The position numbers were made by a program, and so were the translations under genes. Below the pieces are notes generated by a model. That model was not told the origin of the DNA and made no database searches. It worked only from the letters and a program-made list of their open reading frames with translations. Shown piece by piece: positions 41,325 through 53,323 of a DNA stretch of 64,000 nucleotides. Source of the DNA: Leucosporidium creatinivorum (taxonomy: Eukaryota; Basidiomycota; Microbotryomycetes; Leucosporidiales; Leucosporidiaceae); the NCBI GenBank assembly GCA_001600635.1, contig BCKL01000003.1, positions 1,129,923-1,193,922 of the forward strand, given 5' to 3'. Numbering within the stretch: position 1 is the stretch's first letter; every line of letters starts with the position of its first letter.

Positions 41325-42213
41325 TGATTGTTGTTTGAGACAAGCGACGGCTTGGGGAGGCGGTGAAGGGAATGCAAGGGAGCGGCGAGCGCTGTAGGAC
41401 GGTAGGATAGGGCGGAAAGACGGAGGGGAGAGGAAGGAGAGCTGTAGTGCGAAGAACGGAGTTAGCTTGGCTGACAGCGAGGGCCTCTCTCTCGCGCGCA
41501 GTCACCGACTTGAAGAGCTGCTCACTTACAGAGAGGGAGGAGGGAGAAGGAGAAGGGGGAGAGGCCGAGATTAACGAGGAGTAATCTGTAGCCCTCTCTC
41601 TCTGTATTGGCGGATTAGAGTCAAGTAAAAGCGAGGTGAAGGGGGGAGAGGGCAAACACAGAGAAGGCTTCGCCGTCGCGACAGAGTTGCCTCCTTGGGA
41701 AGGTTCAAAGCCCGACTGCAACTCCCGCGTCACAAGGCTATAAGGGTACATCTCGTCAATTCACTTTTCTCCCTGCTCGGCTGCACCCTCCTCCTCCCAT
41801 CCTCCCACCTCCCTCCCCAGTCACGCGTCGGCCTGGCAATCGCCTGTCCCCGCGCGCCCCCTCCCATGCCGAACCGTTGAGCCCCAGTGGGTGGGCGAGA
41901 GGCGAGATTCAGAAAGGGTTGGCAAAATGTTGTAGTGCGTTCTAAGCGTATGAGTATGAGCTAGTTTCCGGGTCATGAAGCTTTACAGCGAGCGTGCAAC
42001 CCTGCAACTGAACGAAGACCGCCTTCGCCGAGCCGTGGAATTCTGGTCGGATCTACTCTCAAGGTCAGACACTGTAGCGGGAATTAGTAGCAGAGTCTAT
42101 AGCAGCACAGTCTGACTGCAGGTGGTATCACAAATGGGAGTCTAAAGTGGTAGAGGCTGGGCAAGTCGTCTCGTCTCGGTCGGTTCGTGTCGAGGCGGGC
42201 GAGGGAGGGGGAA
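41325..42213. promoter_or_regulatory. Upstream region of the glycosyltransferase-like gene
   Basis: About 890 bases. A pyrimidine-rich (minus strand) leader lies near 41520-41660. No gene is supported; frames here are short and of low complexity. Confidence 0.45.
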
Positions 42214-43988
42214 TCATGCGCGAACCGTGGCATTGTAGCTGGAGTTCCAAGCGGAGAGCATCATGCCCTTCGACTTCAGGGTCTTTGCCAGGAAAGCCTG
42301 TGAGGGAGCGAGGTAGAAAGTCAGCTCGGCGCTCTCCCCAAGTCAGGGCGAGAGAGAAGGAAGCGCACCCCGATGTACCACCCGAAAAGCTGACCAGCGC
42401 CTCCATCGGGACCAGCAGTGACGAGCACCATCGGCGAAGCGGCCTTGTACTCCTTGGTCGCCTTTTTGCCCTTTACCAAGCTGAGAATGTTGGTCGCGAC
42501 GACGGCGGCTTGGAAGTTGGCGAAGGCGGCTTGCTTGAGTTCCTATGGGCAAAGAAATGGAGCAGATTAGTGTTGCTTCTATTGTGGAGACTGAAGGCGG
42601 CTCGAGGGCTCAAAGAGCGAAGTAGAGGTTAGAGGGAAGCGGAGAGCTCGGCGATGCTGACGCCGACCTCGAGACGGGACGGCAAGACTCACCTTCACAT
42701 CGTTAACGTCTCCAGCAGCAAAGATGTGGTCGTAGGCTCCAGTCGATGACTTGAGCTGTAGAGTAGGAGTGACCCGAGCGAAGCCAGCTTCGTTGATGAG
42801 CGACGGGTCGAGCGTGGCAACGATCTCAGAGTTCGGCTTCCACCCGTGGCCGATGAAGATGAAGTCGGCTATGTAATTGAAGCTCTAGGTCAGCTTGAGG
42901 TGGAGAGAGAGCAGAGAGCAGAAAACGACTCACCCTCGACCGAGGACCCATCGGAAAGCTGGAAGCTCTGCTTGGGGATCTTTCCCGTTGCGAGACCTTT
43001 GGTGTCGACCTTGGAATTGTAGACAATTTTGACGCCCTTCTTGGTGAGTTGAAAAGCGAGGTTGGAGCCAAGCGAAGTCTTGAAGTCGTTGCCAGCGAAG
43101 AGACGGTCCGCCGAGTGGACGAGCTGTGGGGGGCAGAGGGTTAGCGGGTGCGTGAGAGGCAAAGAAGCGGGAAGCTACCTACAGTCACCTTCTTTCCCTT
43201 GTACTCGGAGGCAACCTCACCCGCAAACTCGGTACCGGTGGCTCCTCCGCCGACCACCAGGATGTTCTGAGAATCCTTGACCTGAGCTTGGAAGTCCTTG
43301 AGGGTGTTCCAGACGTCTGACTCGGTCTCGGATCCAGCAGCGATACGAGTAGGGACGGCGTAGGTGGACCCCTGTGAGTGACGAGAAGAGCGAGCGGAAG
43401 AGGGGAGGAGCGACTCGGAGTCAGCGCCGAAGTCGACGGAGGGAGACCAGCCACCACTCGAGACTCACAGTAGCGATCACAGCATACTCAAATGGGATCT
43501 CAGTACCAAAGCCTTCGACGGCGTGCTCAAGCTGGACGCTCTTTGCGCCGAGAGAAGCAACCTTGACACCGCCGAGCACGACGTGCCGGCTGCCCTTGGG
43601 GAAGACGCCAGCGATTGGGACAGTGGCCTTATTCTCCCATCCAGCAACAGTGGCGGCGCGGAGCGAGACGGGTGGGTTGTACTGTTGTAGCGATGGGGAA
43701 GATTAGCGACGGTCCGCTGAGGACGCCTGGGCGATGCTGAGCAGCGGGTGGCGCTCAGCAGAGCAGGAGTGGGAAGAGACCTACAGCGAAATTGTACTCG
43801 TTGATGACGACGACGCGATGGGTAGCAGGGAGACCAGCCGCGATGGCTTTCGCAGAGGTCACGCTGTTGTTGGGCGAAGGAGAGGTAGAGGTGAGCGGTG
43901 AGCGGCGAGCTTCTGCAGCTCTGCAGCAGGTGCGAGCTCACCCAGCGTATCCGAGTCCTACGACGACGATGTTCTTGAGGTCAGACAT
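42214..43988 (-). CDS. FSP1/AIFM2-like FAD-dependent NAD(P)H oxidoreductase
   Basis: A flavoprotein of the pyridine nucleotide-disulphide oxidoreductase fold, in the AIF-like branch (AMID/FSP1), some members of which reduce quinones. About 385 residues in seven exons. The FAD-binding Rossmann motif is NIVVVGLGYAGVTSAKAI at the N-terminus; the NAD(P)-binding motif is ILVVGGGATGTEFAGEVA in the middle. The ATG loop (FEYAVIATGS) and a late GD motif (HIFAAGDVND) contacting FAD are present. There is no redox CxxC, as expected for this branch. No mitochondrial presequence or transmembrane helix is seen. The start at 43988 places the first beta strand at residue 5; the stop TGA is at 42216-42214. Confidence 0.88.
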
Positions 43989-44969
43989 GAGTGAGATGAG
44001 GCGAAGGGAGAGGCGCGAAGTGGGTTCGAAGGTGGATAGAGGGGCGAGAGGGGTCCAGTGTCCGTAAGAGAAAGAGAGAGGCTGCCAGAAAGGTCTTATG
44101 ATAGTCCGAGCTGTGTAAGCAACTCTGTCACCCTTTAGGCAGCAGAAGTGGGCGAGAACAAGTCCTTCTCAGCACGGCCTGGCAGCGCCGAAGCTCGTTA
44201 CGAGAAAGAGGGCATGGCAGCCTGCCGCCCTTAGGGCGTTGAGCAGCTGTAGGCTCGTCGTGCTCTTACTTCTCAGTCGCTTGAGCCTATTCGGCCGGAT
44301 AGAAAGCCTTCCAACGCAGCAGATCGCCCTTCGAAGCCAAGTCCGAACCGAAGCTCGAGCGGGCAGATCTGACTGCAGACACCACCCGATGGCCTCGCCA
44401 CAGCTTGCAGGCCGTTGATCTATGCTTCTCCTTTCAAATAGCAGCAACATGTGAAGCACCGACACCACCACGCCGGTCCCGAAACCCTCGACCCTCCAGC
44501 GCCGAGCCGAGCGCTTTGCTCTTCATCCCTTCGCCAAGCTCCCGTTTTGAGCGGAAGAGATAGATACTGAGATGTCTGCCGACCCTTGCTGAAGCTGTAC
44601 TGTTGTAAAGAGCCTTCACGGCCGCCGCAGACCGGACGAGGCGAGAGGTGGAAGGCGGGAGGGGTACTACGCCGAGATGGCCTAGCCGAGCTCGGCAAGC
44701 AGCATGAAGGGCTGTAGGGTGAGAGCTTTACGCTGCTGGTAGCGCTGACCGAAGTAGACTACCGCAAAGCTTGAACGAGAGAGCTTCGCAATGAGCTCGC
44801 CTCTTCGCTGTCCGCTCGTCTTGTCGATGTTGCACTACATTTGTTTCCTTTCAACTATGCTGAGCGTCACCGCCCACTAATGCGCTTCGAGGCGCTCGGG
44901 GCTCTGTCCAGGCGTTGGGTACTGGGTATGCGGGAGAGGTCGAGACGAGGTGACGACGGGAAGGGTAGC
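43989..44969. other. Gene-free region upstream of the FSP1-like gene
   Basis: About 980 bases holding the FSP1-like promoter and the 3' end of the RTC3-like gene. Minus-strand frames here have no recognisable content. Confidence 0.45.
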
Positions 44970-45615
44970 TTAGCGACCTCCGGAGACGGATCCTCGCGAA
45001 GTCTGCTGTCCCGAGCTGTAAAGGGTTACGAGTCAGCTCTACTGGGTCTCAACGGACAGGGAGCGAGCGACGACTAACGTGTTCTTGTTGGACTGTCCGA
45101 GCGAATCGATGCTCTTGCCGGTCTGGAACTTGCCCTTGGTGAGGATCTGCTCTACAATCTCAGTCTCGTTGTGGGTGCCGAAGACGGTCTCGAGCTCCTG
45201 CTTCGAGGGGCGCTGGAGGATGCCTTGCGAGCCTGGAGGAAAGGACAAAGCTGGGTCAGCGGGAGTGACGACGACGCCAGACTAACGAACAACGCACCCT
45301 GTCCCGAGTGGAAGACATCAAACGAGTCGACAATGTTGACGAGAGGGATGGTCTTGTCGCCGCCGAGCCATTGCTGAGCGGCTGAGGAGGTCACGAGAGC
45401 GGGGGGTCAGCTCGCGTGCTCGCTGTAGCTGCACCAGAGCAAGGACTACTCACCAGTCTCGTCCTGGATGATGATGACAAACTCGTCGGTAGACTGCGAG
45501 TCGGGCTTGTAGACAGCCTGTACAGAGAAGAGCAAGAGGTGAGCTTCGAGGTGATGACGACGAGGTGGGGGGAGCGGCAAGGCTGGCGCACCTTGGTAGT
45601 GAGGTTGGAGACCAT
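44970..45615 (-). CDS. RTC3: RTC3-like protein (SBDS N-terminal fold)
   Basis: Five exons join to about 124 residues, near the 111 of yeast Rtc3 (YHR087W). The order matches: MVSNLTTKAVYKPDSQSTDE, then FVIIIQDET, TIPLVNIVDSFDVFHSGQG, then QGILQRPSKQELETVFGTHN and EIVEQILTKGKFQTGKSI. This is the FYSH domain seen at the N-terminus of SBDS, here alone. A Ser/Gly tail ends GSVSGGR. In yeast Rtc3 has a poorly defined role touching RNA metabolism and telomere capping. Exons are short (24 bases for the first). The full SBDS ribosome-maturation domains are absent. Confidence 0.8.
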
Positions 45616-47193
45616 CTGTAGGAGAGCACGAGGGTCAACAGGCGCCTACAGCTGTAGTCTATCAGGCGACTCACGATGTAAAACCGAGAGCTGGTTTCGT
45701 TCGAAGTGAATGGGAGGAGAGAGAGAGTCGTGGAAGCTGAGCGCCTTCGAAGGCAAGCCTGGAAAATGCGTCATAGCAGCAGCCTGTACGAAGCTTTTCT
45801 AGCCCTAAGGCTTGGACATTTCGTCGAGTCAAGCACTGCTCGGCATCCAGTATAACACTGAACATTCTCACCTCCTCTTGGCTCGGCGCTGGACTTCTGC
45901 AGTCTTCTTGACCATGTACGAGACCAGGGAGGGTCTGCGAGGGCGCAGCCTCGACTCGGGTCTTACGCGTTAGTACATCTCTGTCCACAGCTCCCGCGCG
46001 CGGTCTCCTTGCCCTTCGCCGAGCAGGTCCACCGGCGCCGAATCGCGCGGGTAGCCTGTAGGTCGACTCATTCTGGTCAGGCGAGGAGCATTCGAGTCAT
46101 CTGAGCTGGAGTATGATTCCGATGGGCAAGTCGTTATGTAGGTATGCTTGCTTAGCCGGGAGGAGGAGAGCTCGGTGCGGCGACAGGCGCCGAGGATGCT
46201 TGGAACTTGGCCTGGAAGGAAGGCCGAGGGTGTTGGATTACCGGGGATATGACTCGAAGACTGTATAAAGCCTGCTCAGCGAAGTAGCCTGTACAGTCCC
46301 CGCTGGCATCCACCGCCGAAGGAAGAATCTTGAAGCTTGAACGCGAGAAGGTTGCTTGCCATAGCATGAACCACACTCACCTCGAAGCTGGATGAATCTT
46401 GAAACGACTCGCACAATTGCAGAGCTCCTGCTGTGAGCACGAACGAGCTGCAGGCCTCCCGCTCGACCTCGGCGCTTCCAACTCGCCGAGAAGCCTCCGA
46501 GGTTGGCGGGCGAAGCTGAACCACAAGAGTGGATCAGAGAACATTCCACATTCACAGACTTCGATTCTGGACTGAATAGAAAGAACGGCGTACAACAATG
46601 GGGACTGGCAAGCGACGATTTTGGTCGAGCCCAGGCCAGCGCCGAAGGTCGTCGTCCGCCCGCTTTCGCTGCAGATTGGGGTCGGAAGGGCACACCGAAG
46701 CTGGCAGATTGTTCGGAAGTATAATAGACTTCGTTCGGTGGCAGAAGGCGGCCAGGCCAGCCGCTTCGAAACCAGAAGAAAAAACGCCGAAGAGGGGGCT
46801 CGCCGGACAGCAAACTGTTAGCCTCTATGAGCCGGGAGGGCAAGTGGCTTCAATTGCGAGCTACATACTAGGAGCTCAACTGATCTCCTCCTACTGAACC
46901 GCAACGCGAGGCGCACCTTTCGAACGGCCATGGAGATGGCGAGCCCATCGCCGAGAAAGGCAGGTGCTCCTTCGGCGCGATCTCAAGCCTTAGGGTATGC
47001 TCCAGAACGCCTCTGTGGGGCCTGCAGGAAGGCTCCGATTGCTCTCTCGCATTAACCTGTACACAGCCAGCCCGCCAGCTCATCGCCAACCTCGCCTCTC
47101 TGCTCGCTTGCCTTTCCTCTTCGTCGTCTTCCCTCGCTCCTCTCATCTCAACCGCCAGAGCAGCGCCGCTCAGACACCTCTCTCACAATCAAC
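45616..47193. promoter_or_regulatory. Divergent intergenic region, RTC3-like gene and GAF gene
   Basis: The largest gene-free stretch in the window at about 1.6 kb. A minus-strand frame at 46238-46843 has two splice-like signals (GTGAGTGTGG near 46378; CTGTACAG near 46293) but no recognisable content. No tRNA or repeat was found. Confidence 0.4.
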
Positions 47194-49627
47194 ATGGCTC
47201 CAACTTCCCCCAAGCCTGAGCAAGACCGGAGGGGGAGCGGTGGAAGCATCAAGACCTTCGTCCGGCGCTTTTCGTTGCCTCGTCGGGAGTCGTACGACAA
47301 GAAGGCAGCAGCAGCAGCTGCAGAAGCAGGTCGACGAGGCAGCAAGTCGCCCGCGTCGCCACTTTCGCCCGTCTTGGACGAGATGGACTCAACGGCCGCG
47401 CCTCTCTCTCCCGTCACGAGCCTGTCCGAGGTCTCCTCCTGGGGTGCTCCCGTACAGAAACTCAACTCTTTTAGGTGCGTCCTGCAGCAGCGGATTCCCC
47501 CCCGCATCGCATCAGGGAACCTCGACCGGGGAGATGGAGCGCCGCGAACCCGAGCTAACACTTCGCTCTTCATACAGCCCTGCCAGTGAGCTACCGACGA
47601 CCTGGGCGGAATGGAACGATATGTATGCGAGAGGCTTGATCGGTAGGTGGTCTTCCCAGCGCTTCTTCCGGCGTTGAAGCTGACCTCCGCACTCGTTGGG
47701 CAGACTTCAACGACCCTCCTCCGCCTCCTCAGACCCTCGGGAACTCTCCCGGAGAGTATACTTCTACTGGCCAATACCGAGCGCCTACCCCGCTCAACGA
47801 AGCCGCCCGCCAACGGTCCATCGACGCCATCGCCCTTCTCAATCACTCGAGGAAGCGCCGAGCTTCGGGCGAAGCACCTCACACCATCCACTCCGCCCTC
47901 TCCGACGCCGAATCCATCAGCTCTAACGATACACAATCGACCGTCTCTACTGCCGCCACCTCGGTCGCGTCAGAACCCTCCGCCAAGCCCACCGATGCTG
48001 GCCTTCTCCCACCGTACCCCAAAGATCTCTCGAGCCATCCGGTGCTGCTCAAGTTGGCGCAGGACGCTAAGCGGAGGTTCAGCACCAACGGATCCACCGT
48101 CTCGTTGATGGACGGCGGCTACCAGGTCTTTTTGGCCGAGGAGGGCTTCGGCGTTGATGAGCTACCACGAGAGTGTGAGCCGGTGATGCCCCCGGGTTCG
48201 CTTATTCGCAACGTGTGCTGACCCATAAACATCCACAGCGACTGTGTGCTCGCACACGCAGCTCAAGGCCTCAGCAACAGGCGAGAAGGATCCCCTCGTC
48301 GTGCTCGACCTCGCCAAGGATTGGCGATTCACCAACAACAACTTTGGCCAGTACACCGGGGGCTTCTACGTACGTTGAGTTTGTGTGGAAGGTCGACGCT
48401 CTCCGCTGACGCGTCCATCAACCCTTCAGGCCGCTGCTCCCATCATGCTTCCGGCGCCGCTCGGCGATGACTCTGGATCTTACCCCGCTGGAATCTTCTG
48501 GTGAGTGGCCGAGTGTCAGCACTACTCTCATGTTCTCTCGTTGACTTTCGCCACGATATACAGCATTATCGACGACAAGCCACGGCCCTCGTTCTCGGCT
48601 GAGGACCGCGCTCACCTCGAGGAGATGGCCGACCTCGCCGGCGCTGAGATCCTTCGCGCGGCATCCGAGCAGCAAGAACAAAAGAAGGTCGAACTCAGGA
48701 AGACGCGCGAGGCGTGGAAGAAGTCCAAGCTCGTCCGCCGAGTCTCCGAGAAGAGCGCACTCGAGACGGTCGATGAAGTCAGCACTCCCCCAGCTTCGCC
48801 CGCTCTCATCGGCCTCGAGGATGGCATGCGCAGCCTGGGCACGGCAGTCGACGAGGACGACGAGAATCTCGGCGTTTACAAGATGGACCAGGCCGCCTCT
48901 TCCGCTGGCAGCGCCAGCACCCACGACTACAGCGAGGAGCGCCGCGGCTCGTTGCCAGAGTCGCTACCCGATACCGTCTCCGAGGCGGGCTCGCAGGAAC
49001 TGGGAGTCACCGAGGTACCTCCCACCACCGACAAGAAGAAGGGACGGAACGGTGTGCACGCTGGCTCGCATCGTCTCTCGCCCGAGATGAAGAGCATGCT
49101 CGACCTTTCGACTCAGCTTGTCGGCGAGTCGCTCGACCTGGACTTCTGTTGTACGTCTTATCCCTCCTGATCTTCCATTTGACTTGCCTGCTCACTCCTC
49201 TTGCTTCCGTAGACGTCGTCGCCATCGAGCTGCCTTCGACAGCCAGTCCTCGTACCACTTCGGACAAGGTTAGCTGACTCGGCTCCTCTTCTGCGCCTCG
49301 AAGGGCTCGCTGACTCGTTCTTTCTCTCAGCCCATCACCCTCCTGTCCGGACATAACGTTCCCATGCCCGCTCCCCTCTTTGACATCGACCTACACATGG
49401 AGACACTCACCTCCTCGCACAACGCCATCCTCTTCACCAACCCCGACTTCACCGGCGCCGAAGGCGAGTTTTCCTGCGGTCTCCTCGTCAAGATTGCCAT
49501 CGCCGATGGAGTGGGATACGTCCTCGCTGCTTACAGTGAGAACGAGCGGAGGGTGCTCTCCGACGCCGACTACTCGTTCATGAAGTCTTTCGCACGGGAT
49601 CTGAGCCAATGGGTCAAGAAGCTGTAG
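47194..49627 (+). CDS. GAF-domain protein without a histidine kinase
   Basis: About 660 residues in nine or so exons. The N-terminus is basic and Ser-rich (KTFVRRFSLPRRESYDKK) and resembles kinase target sites. A central GAF-type segment is marked by WRFTNNNFGQYTGGFYAAAP, then PAGIFCIIDDKPRPSFSAED, the layout seen at the front of fungal hybrid histidine kinases. The split second part ends with PLFDIDLHMETLTSSHNAIL and SCGLLVKIAIADGVGYVLAA, typical of a GAF beta sheet. A Glu/Lys coiled-coil-like helix and a 120-residue Ser/Glu-rich linker lie between. No HisKA, HATPase or receiver domain follows; TAG at 49625-49627 ends the protein just after DLSQWVKKL. It could be a ligand-sensing adaptor, but no ligand can be named. 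Confidence 0.7.
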
Positions 49628-50085
49628 CGGAGCGAGCGAGTGGGTGGAGTCGGGCTTCGACTCAAAGTCAGTGGGATGAGAAGCTGTAGTGGAGTGAGTG
49701 ACGTGAGGTAAAGCTTCGTTTGGAAGCGATGCGGAGGAAGGAAGAGCTCGGAGGAGGGAACGCCGAGGGTTAGCCTCGAGCGTCAGTGTCTGATCATCAG
49801 TAGCCTGTCTTTCTACATGTGTGCTTGCTATTATTTTATTATCAGTAGGAGTCTCGGCTGGCCTGTAGCGAGATACGAGCGAGCACTTGATCTCTTTCGC
49901 AACAAGGAGGGCCCGCCTCGACGAGAAGCCAGGTCGCGCTCCCACCAGCTTGGCTTTCTCCTAACCCTCGCCTCGTCTCAACCTCATTCGCCAGGCGCTC
50001 CTCTCGGCTTCTCTTCGGTCCTCCTCCTGCACCTCTCCCTCGTCTCCTTCCTCTTACCGCCTTTCGACGCCCGAGGAAAGCCACG
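49628..50085 (+). promoter_or_regulatory. Spacer before the L-type lectin gene
   Basis: A 458-base spacer with an AT-rich TATTATTTTATTATC near 49828-49842, probably part of a 3' end or promoter. No gene is supported. Confidence 0.4.
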
Positions 50086-51475
50086 ATGCTGGGACACGCG
50101 CTGGTCACAGCTCTCGCTCTCTTTGCCGCCGTCGCATCGCCCGCCGAAGCCAAGGGAGCACCACCAACATCAGGAAAGGGAGCTCAGGCGGGCGGAGCGC
50201 CAGTGAGCTTGCGCGCAGGGACAGAGAAGACGGTGCCGCTGAGGACTCATTCGCTCTACGCTCGTGAGCTCCGCTCTTCGCTCTTCGCAGCCAATTTCTA
50301 GCTGACGCGCTGTAAACCTACAGCTTATGTCGACTCGGACCTGCAAAACCGGTGGTTCGACTTTGGTGGCAGCACCATCATCAACACCAACAAGCACGTC
50401 CGCCTCACGCAGGACCGCGCTTCCCAAGCCGGCTGGCTCTGGTCTCGCCTAGCATTGGCGCCCAATACGTTTGAGATCGAGTTCGAGTTTCGCGTGGATG
50501 GCAAGAGTAGCACGCTGTACGGAGATGGCTTCGCAATGTGGCTCACCAAGTCGCGAGCTGGGATGGGGCCCGTGTTCGGCAGCACGGATTACTGGGATGG
50601 ACTGGGCATCTTCTTCGATACCTAGTGAGCTTAGGGCTCTCATCCTTTCGGCGATGCTGGACATCGCCGGAGAAGCTGACCGCCTTGCGCCCGCGCGTGT
50701 TCCTCCTCCAACCCCTTCAGCGCCAACTCGCGACACTCTTACTCGTTCCCTCGCATCTACGGCATCATGAACGATGGCAAGAAGTCGTACGATATCGGCA
50801 AGGATGGCCAGGGGCAAGAGATTGGCAGCTGCTCGGTGCGTCGATGGCTACAAAGGGGGAAGCTAGCCGAGGACGCGAAGCTGACCTCATTACACCCTAC
50901 AGCTCGACTTCCGGAGGACTGATGTGACTGCCAAGGCTCGCTTGACCTACTTCAAGGGCAAGTTCACCGAGGTGAGCTCACTTTCGCTCTTCCTCGAGCT
51001 GTTCGGCGCTGACCCTTCGCCTCCTCAGCTCGCCATCCACCACGACAAGTGGGACGAGTGGACAACTTGCTTCACCTTCGAGGGCCTCGAGCTTCCTTCC
51101 AACCCCTTCCTGGGCTTCTCTGCCCACACTGGAGACGTTCACGGTGCGCCGGCTTGGTCCTCACATGCCTCCGACGAGCTGACCTCTCATCTTCTCGATC
51201 TCAGACAACCACGACATCATCTCGATCACCACGTCGAATGGTGCGCTCACCTCTCTCCCTTCTGCGGATCTTAGCTGACCATTAACACCCTCACAGTCGC
51301 CTACCACGCCCCCGCTCCCGGCTCGACCAAGCCTCCACCAAGGCAAATCCCCGGCATCGCCTTCTTCTCCTTCCTGGCGAGCCTTCTCAAGTGGGTCGTA
51401 CTAGTGGTGATTGTCGTCGTCGGAGTGATGGCCTACAGGGCTTGGAAGGTCAAGAAGGACCACAAGAGGTTCTGA
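50086..51475 (+). CDS. L-type (legume-like) lectin of the early secretory pathway, VIP36/Emp47 type
   Basis: A type I membrane lectin that binds high-mannose glycoproteins and helps move them between ER and Golgi. About 335 residues in seven or so exons. A signal peptide (LVTALALFAAVASPAEA) precedes the beta-sandwich lectin domain. Sugar- and metal-site motifs are STLYGDGFAMWLTKSRAGMG, with GLGIFFDTYAN behind it, and a late FLGFSAHTGDVHDNHDIIS strand. A single transmembrane helix (LLKWVVLVVIVVVGVMAYRA) is followed by a short basic cytosolic tail (WKVKKDHKRF). There is no long coiled coil before the membrane, so it resembles VIP36 more than ERGIC-53. The tail carries lysines but not a strict KKxx ending. 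The start at 50086 begins the signal peptide. Confidence 0.9.
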
Positions 51476-51574
51476 GCCTTCGCCGAGTAGGAGCGGGCGA
51501 GACGAGACGGGCGGGACGCTGCAAATACACTAAAAACCGCTACCGATGTTGCATGCGAGTCCATAGAGAGAGAC

Positions 51575-53040
51575 CTATGCGGCCCAGACGTGCACCGTGT
51601 GGTCGTAGAACGAGCAACTAGCGATCACGTCCTTCCCCTCATCGCCCTGTCCTCCGCTCCAATCGACACCATAAGCGAGCGAGGTATGCCCGTCAAACCT
51701 CGTGTGCAGCTTTCCTCCATTCTCCACCGATCCCTGACTCAGGCCGTCGAAGTCGACCACCTTGAAGCCGTCGTGCATGCCGGCGACGAGAAGGCGCTCG
51801 GCGTTCGTGGCGTGCCATTTGACTCGCCAGATTCCACCGCCCGCGTCAAACTCGGTGAGAGGGATCTGAGGTTTCCGACGGTCGAAGAGGCGGACGTTGG
51901 CGTCGTAGCTATAGGCGAGAAGGAGTGAGCGAAACCGCGTTTTAACGATGACGGACGAAAGGCTTACCTGCCGACGGCGAAGATGTTCTCGAGTAGAGGA
52001 TGGCTCTGGATCGTAGTCACTCCTCCTTCAAAGCTCCGTTTGTTCACGAATGTCGGTTGATCACAGCCTTGCCGCAGATCCCAGCCCTTGAGCTTGAGGT
52101 CGTCTCCTCCTGCGCGCCGAGGAGGGTCAGCAAGGCGCTCTCCCAGGCGGGAAGTCAGCGTCACTTACCCGTCCAGACGGTGTTGGGGTCCCAACAGTCG
52201 AACGCCGCGATCCAAGGCTCGAAGTCGTGAGCATGCCAGCTTTCGGTCACCGCCAGCTCGCTCTCCCCACCGAGAGTGCAGATGGTGCCGTCTGAGAGGG
52301 AGACAACGATGGACGCGGGGCTGCAGTGGAGTTGGTTAGCCATGATGAGCCACGACAACTCGAGTCCAAAGCTCACTCTGCTGTTGGCCGCCGAGTCGAC
52401 CAGTCGAGGGAGAGGCAGAGGGTCTTCTCGTCGGCGCAGGTGACGGTCTGGCGAGGCGAGAGCTTGTTCTACGGTAGGAGGGAGACAGCATGAGCTCGGA
52501 GAAGAGCTTCGGGGTGCAGGAACGACGTACCGTCTCCTCATCCATGCCGTGCAGCTGGACATGTCCCTTCGCATCGGCGATAGCGAGCGTAGTCTGTCCT
52601 TGCCAGGGTCGCGGTGACCTGCCAGGCGAAGCGAATCAGTCTCACCGCTCTCAGAATACCTCACCCCTACTCACCACTTCATGTCTAGGATAGCCGGGCC
52701 ATCAAAGCGTTGAGCTTCTCGCCTGCGGGAAATGAGCCGTCAGCTGGCGTGTAGGGCTTGTAGTAGACTGTGGAAGCACGTACAGGTTCCTCCCATCCTC
52801 ATCAATCTCATACATCAAGCAACGCCCGTAGCGAGTGACCACCGGCTCAACAGCAGGTGCTCCTCCATCCTCTCCCTCCTCATCGCTGTCTACTTCCTCC
52901 GGAGGTGGTGCAGGTACGGCCGACTCGTCCTTCTCGATCTGATATGTTCCACAAGCGAAGAGTCGAGGATTGTTGGGGCAGAATTCAATGGCGTCTGCAG
53001 AGTAAAGGGTGTCGACCGTCGAGAGGGAAACGGCCTGCAT
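51575..53040 (-). CDS. DPH7: Diphthine methyltransferase, WD-repeat protein
   Basis: Removes the methyl ester from methylated diphthine on eEF2, before the last amidation step of diphthamide synthesis. A WD40 propeller of about 390 residues. Diagnostic features are TVWTGGDDLKLKGWDLRQ, with the GGDD loop, TIQSHPLLENIFAVGSYDAN and GHTSLAYGVDWSGG, ending DHTVHVWAA. The N-terminal part has TVDTLYSADAIEFCPNNPRL and an acidic insert (EEVDSDEEGED). Yeast Rrt2/Dph7 has the same order. Several short introns are present. The stop lies only about 100 bases from the lectin stop on the other strand. Confidence 0.85.
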
Positions 53041-53323
53041 ACTTGTTGGAGAGCACTGGGGGCTCTAGTGTAGCTCGAGCAGCAGCAGAGAGGTGCGGTT
53101 TGAGTGACTGTGAAGCAGCGAGTTGAAGAGAGCGAGACGAGAAGATGAGGCGGGAGAGCAAGCTGCGGAGGCCTACCTGCTCGCTCTTCGACTTCCAAGC
53201 CGCGTTTCGCAGAGGTCTCGCATAGATCAAGAGCGAGTGCAAGGTGAGACTCTATTTGCGAGCAAAACAACCGCTCCCGAGAAGACACTAAAACCCCGAC
53301 CGAACGTCCTTTTGAGGGAGAAA
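53041..53323. promoter_or_regulatory. DPH7 promoter and YHM2 3' flank
   Basis: A 283-base spacer between genes on the minus strand. No supported feature. Confidence 0.4.

Noticed and set aside
46597-46896. Plus-strand frame of 99 residues
   Set aside because: Short, compositionally random and without a promoter or splice context.
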